A stretch of DNA of 64,000 nucleotides. Source: Calycina herbarum (taxonomy: Eukaryota > Ascomycota > Leotiomycetes > Helotiales > Pezizellaceae). The notes below the pieces were generated by a model. It was given only the letters and a program-made list of their open reading frames with translations. It was not told the DNA's origin and did no database searches. This document shows positions 46,197 through 56,922 of this stretch, piece after piece. The stretch is from contig LLEY01000028.1 in NCBI GenBank assembly GCA_001414485.1, positions 124,001 through 188,000 on the forward strand. Reading direction: 5' to 3'. Position 1 is the stretch's first letter; every line of letters begins with the position of its first letter. The position numbers and the translations under genes are program-made.

Positions 46197-48788
46197 ATGG
46201 CCGACGATGGGATGCTGATGAATTTTGAGATTGGTGACGCTCCAATTCTGGCAAAAAAGGCAATACAAGGAGGACGGTGGAAGGATCGATTGGCCGCAAA
46301 ACGAGAAGCTCGTGGTCCACGACCTACTCAATCGCAGCAACCTCACGAGAGAGAGATCTTCCGGGAACGAAGGCATGAACTTAGGAGGGAGGAATATATT
46401 GGGCCAGAGGCATCTGCGCGACCAGCGAAAAGACAACGAGTCGAAAGCACTACTATTCGGAAAGACAATCCAAATATTGCAGCAGTTGTGTCTGGGAAAC
46501 TTCCACCTGGAAGCATAAATGTTGGCGGTGGATCACGAAAAACGACTTTTCAGGAAGAGACTCGACCTGCATTTGTTGCTGGCAAGCTTCCACCCGGAAG
46601 TATCAATATTGCCGGTTCTCGAAGTAAACCTATACAAGAAGAAACCAGACCTGCGATTGTATCTGGAAAATTGCCCCCGGGTAGCATAAAAATTGGAGGA
46701 AACCGGAGCACCACATTCCAAGACGATTACGAACCGTCCTATGCGTCAGGTGTAAATAGCAGTCGCCCAAGAAATAAAGATGCGTCTGCTGGAAAACCCG
46801 ATACGATCATTTCCTCACTCTTCACATTCAACCCTGCCTCGAAAAAGACATTTGATGAGCCCGTCGAAGAAGCAGAGCCCGCAAAACCATCCAATGCACC
46901 CCTTACCGAGGAAATGGAAACCTTCACTAATTTGGGTCTTTCACGGCGGCTGGCTGCTCACTTATCGACGAAGATGGATATGAAAGCCCCTACCGCAATT
47001 CAAAAAGCTGCAGTAACACAAATGCTGAAAGATGATAGTGATGCATTCATACAGGCAGAAACTGGTTCTGGCAAGACTTTGGCATATTTACTCCCAATTG
47101 TGGATCGACTGATATCTATGAGCACGGCAGATGTACAAGTCCACAGAGATTCTGGTCTTTTCGCAATCGTTCTCGCGCCTACGCGAGAATTGTGTAAGCA
47201 AATTGCGTCAGTACTGGAAAAATTACTGAGATGCGCCCCGTGGATTGTTGGTACAACAGTGATTGGAGGCGAGAGTAAACAATCTGAAAAAGCGAGGTTA
47301 CGCAAAGGTGTAAACATACTTGTTGCTACTCCAGGAAGACTGGCAGATCATCTAGATAATACAGAGGTATTGAGAGTGAACCAAGTTCGATGGCTAGTTC
47401 TAGATGAAGGAGATCGACTTATGGAACTTGGATTCGAGGAAGAGATCAAGGGGATTGTGGAGAAGATTGGTCGGAGACCCCTTGATGTTCAACGGGCCAG
47501 CGGATTGGATCTCACGGCTTTGCCGTCTAAAAGGATTACAGTTCTTTGCTCAGCTACGATGAAAATGAATGTTCAGCGACTGGGGGAGATCAGTTTGAAG
47601 GATGCGGTTCATATTCAAGGAGATCCGTCTGAAAAGGATGCTACGAAGAAGCCAAGTACCGATGAGGAGGTTGACGAAAAGGTCTTTTCAGCACCAGCTC
47701 AACTCAAACAAGCATATGCTATTGTTCCCGCCAAATTACGACTAGTGACACTTGCTGCGATTTTGAAGCGTGCTTTTGCTCGAAGGGGTTCTGTAATGAA
47801 GGCAATTGTGTTCATCTCTTGTGCTGATTCGGTCGATTTCCATTTCTCCATGTTTAGTCGATCAATTGAGGCATCAGAAGAGGACGATACCCCCGGTGAA
47901 CTTCCCGAAATTGTGAAAACGGAGTTGACAAAAGACACAATTGCCCACGGCACAGCCTTTTCGAGCAAGACAAATGGAGTCATCCTTCACAAGTTACACG
48001 GATCGCTTGCTCAGAACATACGTACTGCAACCCTCAAAGCATTTGCTCAATCTACGGATCCTTGCGTATTAATCTGTACCGATGTTGCGTCTCGTGGTCT
48101 CGATTTACCAAATGTCGACTATGTCATTGAGTACGACCCACCATTCAGCGCGGACGACCATCTACATCGAGTTGGACGAACCGCAAGAGCTGGTCGCGAG
48201 GGTCGAGCATTAATTTTCTTAATGCCAGGCGAAGAAGAGGAATATGTTTCAATCCTGAGCTCTGGTTACAAAGATGGCAAGAGGTCACTAACACACCACA
48301 CCTCCGAGGATCTAATACGAAAAGGCTTTGGTGGCATCGGAAGAGATTGGGAAGAGCGTGCAACCGAGTGGCAACTCGAGATTGAACGATGGACATTGGA
48401 ATCACCGAAGTATCTCGAAATGGCACGTCGTGGGTACCAAAGTCATATTCGAGCTTACGCTACACACGTAGCCAACGAACGTCATATTTTCAATATGCAA
48501 TCCTTGCATCTTGGGCATTTGGCAAAGGCATTTGCTTTGAGGGATAAGCCTGGTAGTATCAAGGTTCCTGGCTTGAGACCTGCTAAGATGACCAAGGCGG
48601 ATAGAAGTGTGGCTGCGAGGAAGAAAGCGAGAGGAGAGGTGGAAGATAAGGTTGAGGGAGAGTTGGAGCGGAAACAGAGGAAATTGGATCGGGATGTTCC
48701 GACGGTTGATGGGGGGAATGTTGCGAGGATGATGAAAAAGAAGGCGAAAGAGCATGCGTCTCTTGCTTCGGAGTTTAATATCGGGTAG
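46197..48788 (+). CDS. DBP7: DEAD-box RNA helicase DBP7, ribosome biogenesis
   Basis: A single exon of 863 residues from ATG at 46197 (MADDGMLMNFEIGD). Dbp7 is a nucleolar ATP-dependent RNA helicase needed for early 60S assembly. Motifs in order: Q-motif region (PTAIQKAAV), AETGSGKT (I), APTREL (Ia), TPGR (Ib), VLDEGDRL (II, with Gly in place of Ala, which I recall as normal in fungal Dbp7), CSATM (III), TDVASRGLDLP (V) and HRVGRTARAG (VI). C-terminal DUF4217-like region and a basic tail (KKKAKEH). The N-terminal extension is unusual here: about residues 98-185 contain three copies of a 28-29 residue unit with GKLPPGSI at its core, starting near residues 99, 128 and 156. Confidence 0.96.
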   Translation: MADDGMLMNFEIGDAPILAKKAIQGGRWKDRLAAKREARGPRPTQSQQPHEREIFRERRHELRREEYIGPEASARPAKRQRVESTTIRKDNPNIAAVVSGKLPPGSINVGGGSRKTTFQEETRPAFVAGKLPPGSINIAGSRSKPIQEETRPAIVSGKLPPGSIKIGGNRSTTFQDDYEPSYASGVNSSRPRNKDASAGKPDTIISSLFTFNPASKKTFDEPVEEAEPAKPSNAPLTEEMETFTNLGLSRRLAAHLSTKMDMKAPTAIQKAAVTQMLKDDSDAFIQAETGSGKTLAYLLPIVDRLISMSTADVQVHRDSGLFAIVLAPTRELCKQIASVLEKLLRCAPWIVGTTVIGGESKQSEKARLRKGVNILVATPGRLADHLDNTEVLRVNQVRWLVLDEGDRLMELGFEEEIKGIVEKIGRRPLDVQRASGLDLTALPSKRITVLCSATMKMNVQRLGEISLKDAVHIQGDPSEKDATKKPSTDEEVDEKVFSAPAQLKQAYAIVPAKLRLVTLAAILKRAFARRGSVMKAIVFISCADSVDFHFSMFSRSIEASEEDDTPGELPEIVKTELTKDTIAHGTAFSSKTNGVILHKLHGSLAQNIRTATLKAFAQSTDPCVLICTDVASRGLDLPNVDYVIEYDPPFSADDHLHRVGRTARAGREGRALIFLMPGEEEEYVSILSSGYKDGKRSLTHHTSEDLIRKGFGGIGRDWEERATEWQLEIERWTLESPKYLEMARRGYQSHIRAYATHVANERHIFNMQSLHLGHLAKAFALRDKPGSIKVPGLRPAKMTKADRSVAARKKARGEVEDKVEGELERKQRKLDRDVPTVDGGNVARMMKKKAKEHASLASEFNIG

Positions 48789-48998
48789 ATTTGAAGGATA
48801 ATATACAAGACGAGTTGTTTCTGATTGCTTTGCTTGTTATCGTGAACACAATGGCCTTGGAGGCCTTCCTAGATCCTTCCTGAATATCCCGAGTGTCTAA
48901 AATGCAAAGCAGTTGAATGAGTGCATTGTAGTAGCGTTGAATGGTACAGTGGCTTACTGGCTAGCAAAATACTCGTATTCATTTTGGCCAACAAGTAG

Positions 48999-49110
48999 AT
49001 TGCTAGCTTACTCGTCTTTTGATAGCTCACTCGTCTTTTGATGACTTACTCGTGCCTTACTTGTAGCTTAATCCTGGCTTGCACCTGGCTTACACGTAGC
49101 TTACTCAATG
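48999..49110. repeat. Degenerate repeats of GCTTACTCGTCTTTTGAT type
   Basis: TACTCGTCTTTTGAT occurs nearly exactly twice (about 49,009-49,041), followed by further decayed copies of (A/G)CTTAC(T/A)CGT up to 49,110. Function unknown. Confidence 0.55.
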
Positions 49111-49229
49111 ATTTAATTGCTAAAACTCGACATATCTATTACATGGTCGCGAGGGTTTGGGTATTGCTAGTGGGGATATTGTTTTGCCCTGGACTTCACT
49201 GGGAAATATCACTTTACAATTCCAAGTAA

Positions 49230-49560
49230 AATACTATTTCCGAGCGAAGTAATATATCCGAGTAATAGGCTCTCAGAGAGTTTTCTCCGAGAGTCTAGCA
49301 ACACTATGTCGGAATTGTATTTTCGGAAATAATATCACTCGGAGATATATGCTCGGAGACATGCACCAGAGACATTGCTCGGAGATGTTGCTCGGAGATA
49401 TATCACGGACTTATATCTACTCTCGGAATTATATCTACTTTCGGAAGTATATCTACTATCGGAAGTATATCTGCTCGGAAATATATACACGGAGATATTT
49501 ATTTCCGATGTATTTCCGAGTCAAGAAATATCTCTCTAGGTGAAATATATTTCCAAGTTC
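49230..49560. repeat. CTCGGAGATAT words and an 18-bp tandem repeat
   Basis: Many scattered CTCGGA/TTTCCGAG words, then about four tandem 18-bp units of the form TATATCTACTNTCGGAAG from about 49,413 to 49,485. Because 18 is a multiple of 3, one plus frame (49349-49543) stays open and encodes a 6-residue period (YIYSRN, YIYFRK, YIYYRK). I regard that frame as a by-product of the repeat, not a gene. Confidence 0.65.
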
Positions 49561-50603
49561 TCTGAGATCATATTCTGATATCTCCGACACTCGAATCCAT
49601 CTCAAAAATATTTAGATGATGTGGAATAACCTCAAAGAACTCAGAGACATTCTCGAGAAACTCAGAAATGTTTTTGGAGACTCGAAAATAATATAGAGGG
49701 GTGGGTACTCAGAGTAACCTTAAGTAATGAGTGTCCTGGGCCTTCAAGAAACCAAGATTTCAAAGAAGTTCGGCTACATTTGAGAAATCGGATTTCATTA
49801 CACATGTAACATGAAACAGAACTCATTTGTTGACAGTTGTTGCAGTAAATCTACGGAATATTCTCATCAAGCATTACAGTAAAACTAGATAAGCATAATA
49901 TGGCTACACCACGTCTCTTGAATACCATTTTCTCTTCGCCCACTTTTTCTAGTAGGAGCAGTTGAAAGAGCCAAGAAGCCTCGGAATACTCCCTAATTAC
50001 TGAAATAGCAATCCCCCAACAATCAATACTGACACTTTGTCCATCGTAGCTTTCCCCATCTAAAAAAGATTCCTCGTGGGAGTGATAATCGGGTTCACCA
50101 CGAAACTCTGCTTAGGTCTTGGAGTAGTTGGTGACAGAGTTTACACACTATTTTGAACGGAAAGAGGATATAGTATAGAATAGGGCAATGAGTTGGTAGA
50201 TAGTTGAAAATTGAATTCGTAGTCGCCGTGCCTCACGACATGAATACCTAAAAGAGCGGTAAATATTTGTTCCAACTTATTAGGATAAATCATAGGACAA
50301 TTATCTTAAACATTTAGTACAATTGGAGATTTTAACCTATATCTTGTGAAACAAACATTCTCAATCGTCCTGTACTTTGAAACATTAAGGGCATTGGCGG
50401 CCGGGAGAATACTCGGGAGAATATTCGGGAGAACTCTCAGAGCAGAGCTCATCTCCACTTCCAGATTAGTTGTAAATGGTGATCTCGTGCAAGTTTCGCG
50501 ATTTCTTTCCTCCAAATTACAAGTACCCGCTATCTCTCTGCCAGCATTGAGAATGCTTCGATATATGACCAATTGACCCCCCGATTCCTCTTCAATATCG
50601 AGA

Positions 50604-52277
50604 ATGGCAACAATGTCACAGCAACACCCATATTCGTCACCGGCGCGGCCCCCCACCAACAATGCTTTCTCGGTCGTGATGCACGCTCAGCAGCATGGCA
50701 GGAACACAACCCCCGTCGATTTCTCCGAAGTCCTTGCAGAATTTCAGCAGAGTCTGGGGGAGGACGATGGTATACAAGTAGTGGGAGAACAGGCATTGGG
50801 CACGAGGATCTCAGCTATAATTCTGAAGATGGTGCGGGAGAAGGTCGTACCACAAGCTGCACACCAACACGCGCATATCGATACGAAAATCAATGCCCTA
50901 CATCTTCTCGTCGATACTGCTATGGGAGTTGCATACGCCCCACAGGAGATAGTATCGGACTCTGTGAGAGCTGGACCTGTACCTGCAGCTCTGATTCAGG
51001 CCATGTACGAGATTCTGGATACAATGACGGATTATGATGTCAAGAGTCTTACAAGAGACGAGGTTGCTTTCTTGGACAAAATAAAAGAGTTGAGGCACAA
51101 TCCCCGAGAACTCTGTGACCCAAATACATGGAAACATCTGGATGACGTCCTGCGACTCCTTCGTTATTCTGGGGAGGTGGATTTCAAAAAGCCCCTCGGC
51201 ATAATTAAAGGTTTCTTTGCGACTGGTTTGACTTCAGCGAAGAACTCCAATTCTGATTTTGTTGTGAGAATCATTCGAAACTCGATCGTCTCCTACATTC
51301 TTCCTTCTTCTTGTTTCAAGACAAAAATAAACGCCCTGAATGCGCTGGCGGATATTGGAATGTGTCTAATGGAAGCTGGGCCATGGGGAGATGAAGCAGG
51401 CAGTGCCGAGAAATACCTTTGCAACACTATGTTAAATATAGCGAAGCCGCTATCGGAACAAGAAGTTGGAATTGTAGCTGCCGAAATGCGAGCATTGGAA
51501 CCTGAAATGTCGCCAGAATTGTCGGATAGCCTCGATTATAGCGATCACTCGCCCTACCACAATAGACTTCGAATCCTGGTTCGTGGCCTCTCTCCAAACG
51601 AACTGATAGCAATTAGTCATGGATTATTCGCCAAGATTTTATATCTGAGATGGATAGACGGAGTTTATTCAGAAAGATGGAACAAATGTTGGAGCATATT
51701 GGACAACCTCGTCGATCTCTTTATTGATAGCTCGGGATCTGTTCCACTCAGTTGTGATAGGCTGCTCAATTCTTTGAACAGAGTATTCAACGAAGCCGAC
51801 ACTTGTGCGTATTCTCCCGCAAAGAGGGAAGAGGCAGCATCGGAGGTCAAACTTGTCGTTGACAACACCATCGAACGGCTCGCAAGACGAGGAGCAAAAG
51901 AGGCTTGCTTCGAAACAAAATTCAATGTTCTGAAAGCATTGCCGCAAATCGGGATGAGAATCGTGCATTGGGAATTACCAAATACTCCAGTGTGGAAGAC
52001 CAGAAGATTCAATGATCAAATGTCTGAGATTCTTCTTTGCAGTGCGATGGTTAGCATCTGTGGTTCTTTCAGTAGAAAGGAGTGGACGGGAATATCTTCA
52101 GATGTACAGCTCCGAAATGAAGTCAGCAAATTGAACCTCGCTCGTATGCAGGCTCCAGGGGCGTTTCCGGGATTTGAAGATATCGTGCGGCTGTTTCTGG
52201 GCACGACAATTACTGGAGGGGTAAAGGCAAATGGTCAGACGGAATTGATTGATGTGGTGGATCTTTCGGAAGATTGA
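50604..52277 (+). CDS. Unknown 557-residue protein with three copies of a TKxNxLxxL motif
   Basis: A single exon with ATG at 50604 (a second ATG is 9 bases downstream). I do not recognise the family. After a disordered start (residues 1-30) the protein is helical in character, Leu/Ile-rich and soluble, with no signal peptide or membrane span. Three segments share a pattern: IDTKINALHLLVDTAMG (from about residue 92), FKTKINALNALADIGM (from 218) and FETKFNVLKALPQIGM (from 426). Copies two and three are each followed, 30-40 residues on, by a second similar stretch (MLNIAKPLSEQEVGIV and MVSICGSFSRKEWTGI). This suggests a helical domain duplicated within the gene. It stands alone between repeat-rich DNA and an unrelated gene. 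Could be a HEAT-like or fungus-specific scaffold. Confidence 0.8.
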   Translation: MATMSQQHPYSSPARPPTNNAFSVVMHAQQHGRNTTPVDFSEVLAEFQQSLGEDDGIQVVGEQALGTRISAIILKMVREKVVPQAAHQHAHIDTKINALHLLVDTAMGVAYAPQEIVSDSVRAGPVPAALIQAMYEILDTMTDYDVKSLTRDEVAFLDKIKELRHNPRELCDPNTWKHLDDVLRLLRYSGEVDFKKPLGIIKGFFATGLTSAKNSNSDFVVRIIRNSIVSYILPSSCFKTKINALNALADIGMCLMEAGPWGDEAGSAEKYLCNTMLNIAKPLSEQEVGIVAAEMRALEPEMSPELSDSLDYSDHSPYHNRLRILVRGLSPNELIAISHGLFAKILYLRWIDGVYSERWNKCWSILDNLVDLFIDSSGSVPLSCDRLLNSLNRVFNEADTCAYSPAKREEAASEVKLVVDNTIERLARRGAKEACFETKFNVLKALPQIGMRIVHWELPNTPVWKTRRFNDQMSEILLCSAMVSICGSFSRKEWTGISSDVQLRNEVSKLNLARMQAPGAFPGFEDIVRLFLGTTITGGVKANGQTELIDVVDLSED

Positions 52278-53009
52278 AGAAAAAATTGGCGACGGAAGAA
52301 GTCGACTTACAGAAACATCATCTTGCTGTTGCGATATATAATTGCGACCACGGCTAAACAGAACACCAGCGACGCGGAGCCGGGAGAGCATAAATTGCTG
52401 GAAACGGTTGCACGTATATACTTTATGTACTTGGCCGTATGCTGCGGTAAGTCTCCTGTCCTCAGCTCACTTTTCACCAAGGCTAATATTTACCATTAGA
52501 AATATACACCCCCAATACTGCCGCATCGCACTTCAATGTAAGCCAACGACCAGGATGACAGTTGAGAGATCTGTAGCACACATTAGCCTTTGGATATGTC
52601 ACTCATGTCGCTAAGCGTTAAGCGATGTCACCAAAGAGAGTGTTTCATTGATGGTGAAGGTCTGCGTAAACTTCCACTCAAACCTCACCATTTTTGGAAC
52701 CATTATCAGAAATTTGAACACAATAGAGCAGTAGCGTCGTGATCAAAAAGAGATCCTGTAAATTATAAACGTTACAATCCTGTGAGATTCACCTTTGACG
52801 AGAAGCGAAAAAGTAAAAAATTAGCCGAACTCACTTTAACATTTCTTCACTTTCAGCTTATGCTTGGTTAAGTGAATCAAGAAACGAACTAAAAAATTCA
52901 CCGGCCACACTTCAACGGCCAGCCAATTTCCCTTTCGTGTCATGGTCACCGAATTTCAAAGTCCACACAACACCTTCCGATCTTCACGAACTCAGCCTCG
53001 CCGCCCAAC
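52278..53009. other. Intergenic, about 0.7 kb
   Basis: No supportable gene; short frames only. The right half is probably the promoter and leader of the next gene. Confidence 0.45.
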
Positions 53010-54652
53010 ATGGCCTTCCCAAACTGGCGTGAGGGAGCTGCCCAAGAATCCACAGCGCCCAAAAAGACAATCTCAACCCAACCTGAGGGAACTAACCAAG
53101 AATCCGCAACACCCAGCATGGCAGCCCCAACCCACCGTGAGGGAACTGACCAAGAATCTGCAACACCCAACATGGCAGCCCCAACCCACCGCGAGGGGAC
53201 TGCCCAAAACCTCCCAAAACCTCAAGTAACAGCACTAGACCAGAGCAAGGCCACCGTTCCAAAATTCGCAAGGTTCACGATGGACGTCCCAAATCCCTAC
53301 TTTGGAGAGGTCCACGAGTTACCTGAGCGACAACGTAAATCCCCCCCCTCCAATCCCCTCTCCGTCTCCTCTAACCACAGCAGTCAACTTCATCAGAAAC
53401 CGTGACTTCAACCGTCAAAGAGATAGGATCTACTACCAGCCTATCATACCCGTCGAAGCTACCTCGCTAGCTCTCCTCGGCCGTTCCTTCGTCTCGCCCG
53501 AGGATCGGGAGAAGCAGAAGTTAGCGGATCGCTATTATATGAAGCAGTGTAGACGGATTGCTCGACGAGGGCCTGGTGAGAGCAAGTATTCGCCGGCGTT
53601 GAAGAGGGTGCTTTGGGAGAAGAAGGCGAGTTTGATGAATCCTTTTACGGGTGATTTGAGGGGCGAGGAGGGATATCAGGTTCGTCCTGAGGAGGGGAGT
53701 AAGCATAGGAGTGTGGGGAGTGTGTATTATGAGGGGAAGGAGGGCTATGTGTTGTGGGCCAAGAGGATGAAGGAGGCTCAGAAGCTTCAGCCTGCTGCGA
53801 AGGGGGGCAAGGTTGTTGAGGAGGAGGTTGAGGAGGTAGTTGAAAGTGAGGAGCAAAGACGTGCGAGAGAGGCGAGAGAGCTGTTGGAGAAGAAGCAGAG
53901 AGAGGCGAGAGAGGAGGAGGAGGCTAAGCAGATTCGACGAAACATGGAGTTCTTACTTCAGGATGAGCCAGTTGGACATTTTGGCTTTACGGGGATGCAT
54001 TATGAAACTAATGCGGAGCAGGTGCAAAACAAGGCAATTGACCCCAGGCTTGTCGCAATGCAGGCGTCACAGCGGACGTTATATCCTGGTGCCATGCAAC
54101 CTCAACACACAGGCGCTATGTCTTTGGAGAATTACAACCAATCACTTGAGTACCAAGAGAGAGGATTGAAGGACGAGGAAAAGGCTCTTAAAGGTGTTTG
54201 GGGCATAGAACATATGGAAGCAGGCATGGCAGACTTGGATTTAGATGGTATGCCCGATGAGGTATGTCTTCCCAAACTCCCCCTTTTCCCAACCAAACTC
54301 GTACAAACAGGAGAACATCTAACATAACCTACAGATGTTCCTACAACCCTTACGCTCCGAACACCAACGAAAACTAGACGCCCTCGACCGCTCCTACTAC
54401 ATGTCCCTCCAAAAGTCCGCCGACGAAATGGAGGAGGGTCCAAACTGTGCCTACTGTAAACGCTACAAAGGTCCATTCCCACACGTTGATCCATCGAAGT
54501 GTAATAAGCATTCCAAGACACTGCCAAACCTGGACTACCACTATTACCCCCGACCAGTCGATTATTCTCGGTACGAGGTTGCACCAGCAACGGAAGGAGC
54601 CCCGAAGCTACAGGCCCCCTTGTTTCCTGGCGAAGAATCTGGCGAAGAATAA
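53010..54652 (+). CDS. Unknown coiled-coil protein with N-terminal repeats and a CxxC..CxxH site, 507 residues
   Basis: Exons 53010-53334, 53381-54261 and 54335-54652, with introns of 46 bp and 73 bp that preserve frame. The start is the ATG of MAFPNWREG. An 18-residue (54-bp) unit is repeated at 53091-53144 and 53145-53198 (ESATPxMAAPTHREGT). After a linker come a conserved-looking block (IPVEATSLALLGRSF, DRYYMKQCRRIARRGPGESKYSPALKRVLWEKK), a charged coiled coil (about residues 260-310, rich in EE/RR: EEQRRAREARELLEKKQREA) and a C-terminal CAYCKRYKGPFPHVDPSKCNKH, a possible zinc site. No targeting signal. Not recognised. Confidence 0.78.
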
Positions 54653-55110
54653 TGTCATGGGCGTTGCATTTTACAGGATGGGGGAGAAGCGGAATGGCGT
54701 TGGGGGTTTGGGAATGGAGATTATGGCATGGTGTATTTCGAGAGCCGTCTTGCATAAATGGCGTTAAAGTGTTTGATACTACGCATGATAATACCCTGCA
54801 CATACGACCAAGGACGCGATTCTTGTAGATGTAGATGAACAAATGGAATTTATTTCTCTTCTTCCGAAGATTTGATTGAGGCTTGGTGATGCTCTCTTGT
54901 GCCTAATCCCTCCCCCAATCCCAAGGATTACAAATAATAAAAGTGTAAGTCGTCTGTGAGATGTCCCCATCTAAATCCCTGACGCCGCCCTGATCTACTC
55001 TCATGCTTTGCTTCAACATGAGAGGAGTGTCCATCCATACCCATACAAATATCCTCCATCCATCTCACAACCCTTCCATGCTCTTGTATTAAATCAACAT
55101 CCACAACAAT
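54653..55110. other. Intergenic between converging genes
   Basis: 458 bp with no gene visible; 3' regions of both neighbours. Confidence 0.5.
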
Positions 55111-55622
55111 TCAATTATGATTATGATGCAGACACCCTCGACTAACTCTCCTCGCATGATACGCTACCCTCCTCCCAAGCCCACAACTCGCAGATCCAGC
55201 TCTCGAATGTGGTCTCGAAGGTCTTCTGGCAGGGAAATTGAAATCGCTCTCCCCATCATCCGTAACAGCCGTAGAAGCGATCGCTTTTTCCTTCATAAGG
55301 CAGATACTATTTGCCGAAAAGAAAGTGTCAGGAAATGTGCTAAGGCAGCTAACATCCAAGTGCGTTCAGGATGTACATTGGATTTCTTGTGCTTACTCGT
55401 CTTCGCTGTAACCCGGGAAGTTCACTGCTGGTCCTTCTTGGAAATTGTATGGGGAGCTCTGTCAAAGAAAGGGTTAGCAGGGGAGGATTGGAATGGAGGG
55501 GAAATTAGATCGAGACTTACAATTATGAGGGATTTTGAAACGGGCTTGGCTTTGATGCCCACTACCTCGAGGCATTTGTTGCCAATCCGACAGATGAAGG
55601 TTGAGAATTGAGAGCAGGACAT
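55111..55622 (-). CDS. Small three-exon gene, 119-residue unknown protein
   Basis: Exons 55622-55521, 55458-55397 and 55306-55111; introns of 62 bp (GTAAGT, branch CTAAC, end GACAG) and 90 bp (GTAAGC, end AATAG). Phases (0 and 2) are kept and the total is exactly 120 codons. The first two exons read smoothly: MSCSQFSTFICRIGNKCLEV, AKPVSKSLIISSPYNFQEG and NFPGYSEDD. Cys-rich start without a clear signal peptide. The third exon becomes Arg/His-rich (GRRVAYHARRVSRGCLHHNHN). No known domain. Splice quality argues for a real gene; the final exon is the least sure part. Confidence 0.6.
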
Positions 55623-56922
55623 TGTTGTGTTTCTGTTTCGTATATGTTGCTATGGTATCGAAAGATATGAGAATGTTTTGGTCTTGAGCACGAGAGACGT
55701 GGGGTGTGTGGATATATTTTATGGTAGGAATGTGAGGCGAAAAATGTGGGAGGTTGGCAGTTGGAATTCTCAGAACGACCCTGCCGAACCGACTTTTTGA
55801 TGCTTTTGAAAAAGGGGAATGACGAAAAGATGACGAAATGAGATCGCTCGCTGGCTGAAGAACTATAAATTAAATTGAATGAATAAAACAAGTCGAAAGA
55901 ACGAAAAACCGCCGAATAATGATTGTGGTACAGTGTGATATTTCCTGAGAATTGTTGCTTGAGGAGTATGACTCTCCAACCCTTCCGGGCAACCTCTGAA
56001 GAATATATAAATGAAGAAGCAAAAGTTGAAGCTATTTGCTGCCAGGGGCAACCCTCGAAATTACCAAGAGTCAGTCGTACAATAGGAAGCGGTTCCACGA
56101 TAGATGCCCAGATCTGCCCATTCCCAGTGTCGCGGGAGCAACACGACAACGTGGAAGGGTGACGCGTGCGATTCCTTACTCCAAAGAATGAGGTTTCCAT
56201 GAGCCGACGGCTGGGAAAAGCATGCGTTGGCCGGTTCCAGACTTGAGGAATGCTACAATCGGCGATTGCCGAGTCAAACTTCCAACGCTGAATATATTAA
56301 AAATTAGCAAACAAAAGATTCAAGAGCTGATGGGAGGTTGAGGTACGAGATTCAAGTGCAATGCTCTCGGACTTCTGCCCGGAAGTACAGCAGTGGACGG
56401 TCTCGCGGAAGCTCAGCAGAAATGAAAGGAAGACGCATGGAAGGGCCTTCGTCGAGACAAGAAAAAGCTTATCGGGTAGCACTTGCCCCCTTTTCCAGCC
56501 TCCTCGAATTTCTTTGCAGCAAGGTGTGGTGACTTTTGTTCCCGTGCGAAGGAAGGATATTCACGGAGGCGGTCATTATCAAGCAATCGGAAAGAAGCAA
56601 GGGGCCACCCCCAGGTTGCTGTACAACCAACGTTTAACGATTCGGGGAGGTGGTTGTCGGGGACCTCGTCATCCGTTGTACTCTTGCGTTTGTGCAATCT
56701 CGAAGTATTCTATGCCTTTTCCACTGGGTCGTGTTTGGCACCTCCAGCCGCAATCACCACCGACGTTACGATTGCACACGTCTAGAAGAAACCATTATTA
56801 CAAAAAGCCGATCTAAAATTCCGATTGAAGATCTATTGAAACTATTTTCGTTTGTAATCATCGGACGTGGGGGATTGTGGGAATATTAAAGGCTTGATGC
56901 AGATGGAACAAGGAGATATACC
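55623..56922. other. Intergenic, 1.3 kb
   Basis: A 151-codon plus frame (56361-56816) and a long minus frame (55562-56200) overlap without family resemblance, ATG context or splice support, so neither is called. Confidence 0.4.

Larger units (their letters stand above)
48789..50603. other. Intergenic, 1.8 kb, with two short-repeat zones
   Basis: No gene is supportable. It contains a GCTTACTCGT-type repeat zone (about 48,999-49,110) and a CTCGGA/TATATCTAC repeat zone (about 49,230-49,560), each listed separately. Confidence 0.55.

Noticed and set aside
49349..49543. Tyr-rich 64-codon open frame
   Set aside because: Fully explained by an 18-bp tandem repeat, whose unit length is a multiple of three.
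55562..56200. 212-codon minus-strand open frame
   Set aside because: Overlaps the first exon of the better supported spliced gene at 55111-55622 in another frame, and has no recognisable domain.
56361..56816. 151-codon plus-strand open frame
   Set aside because: Odd composition, no domain, overlaps other frames and has no splice or promoter support.
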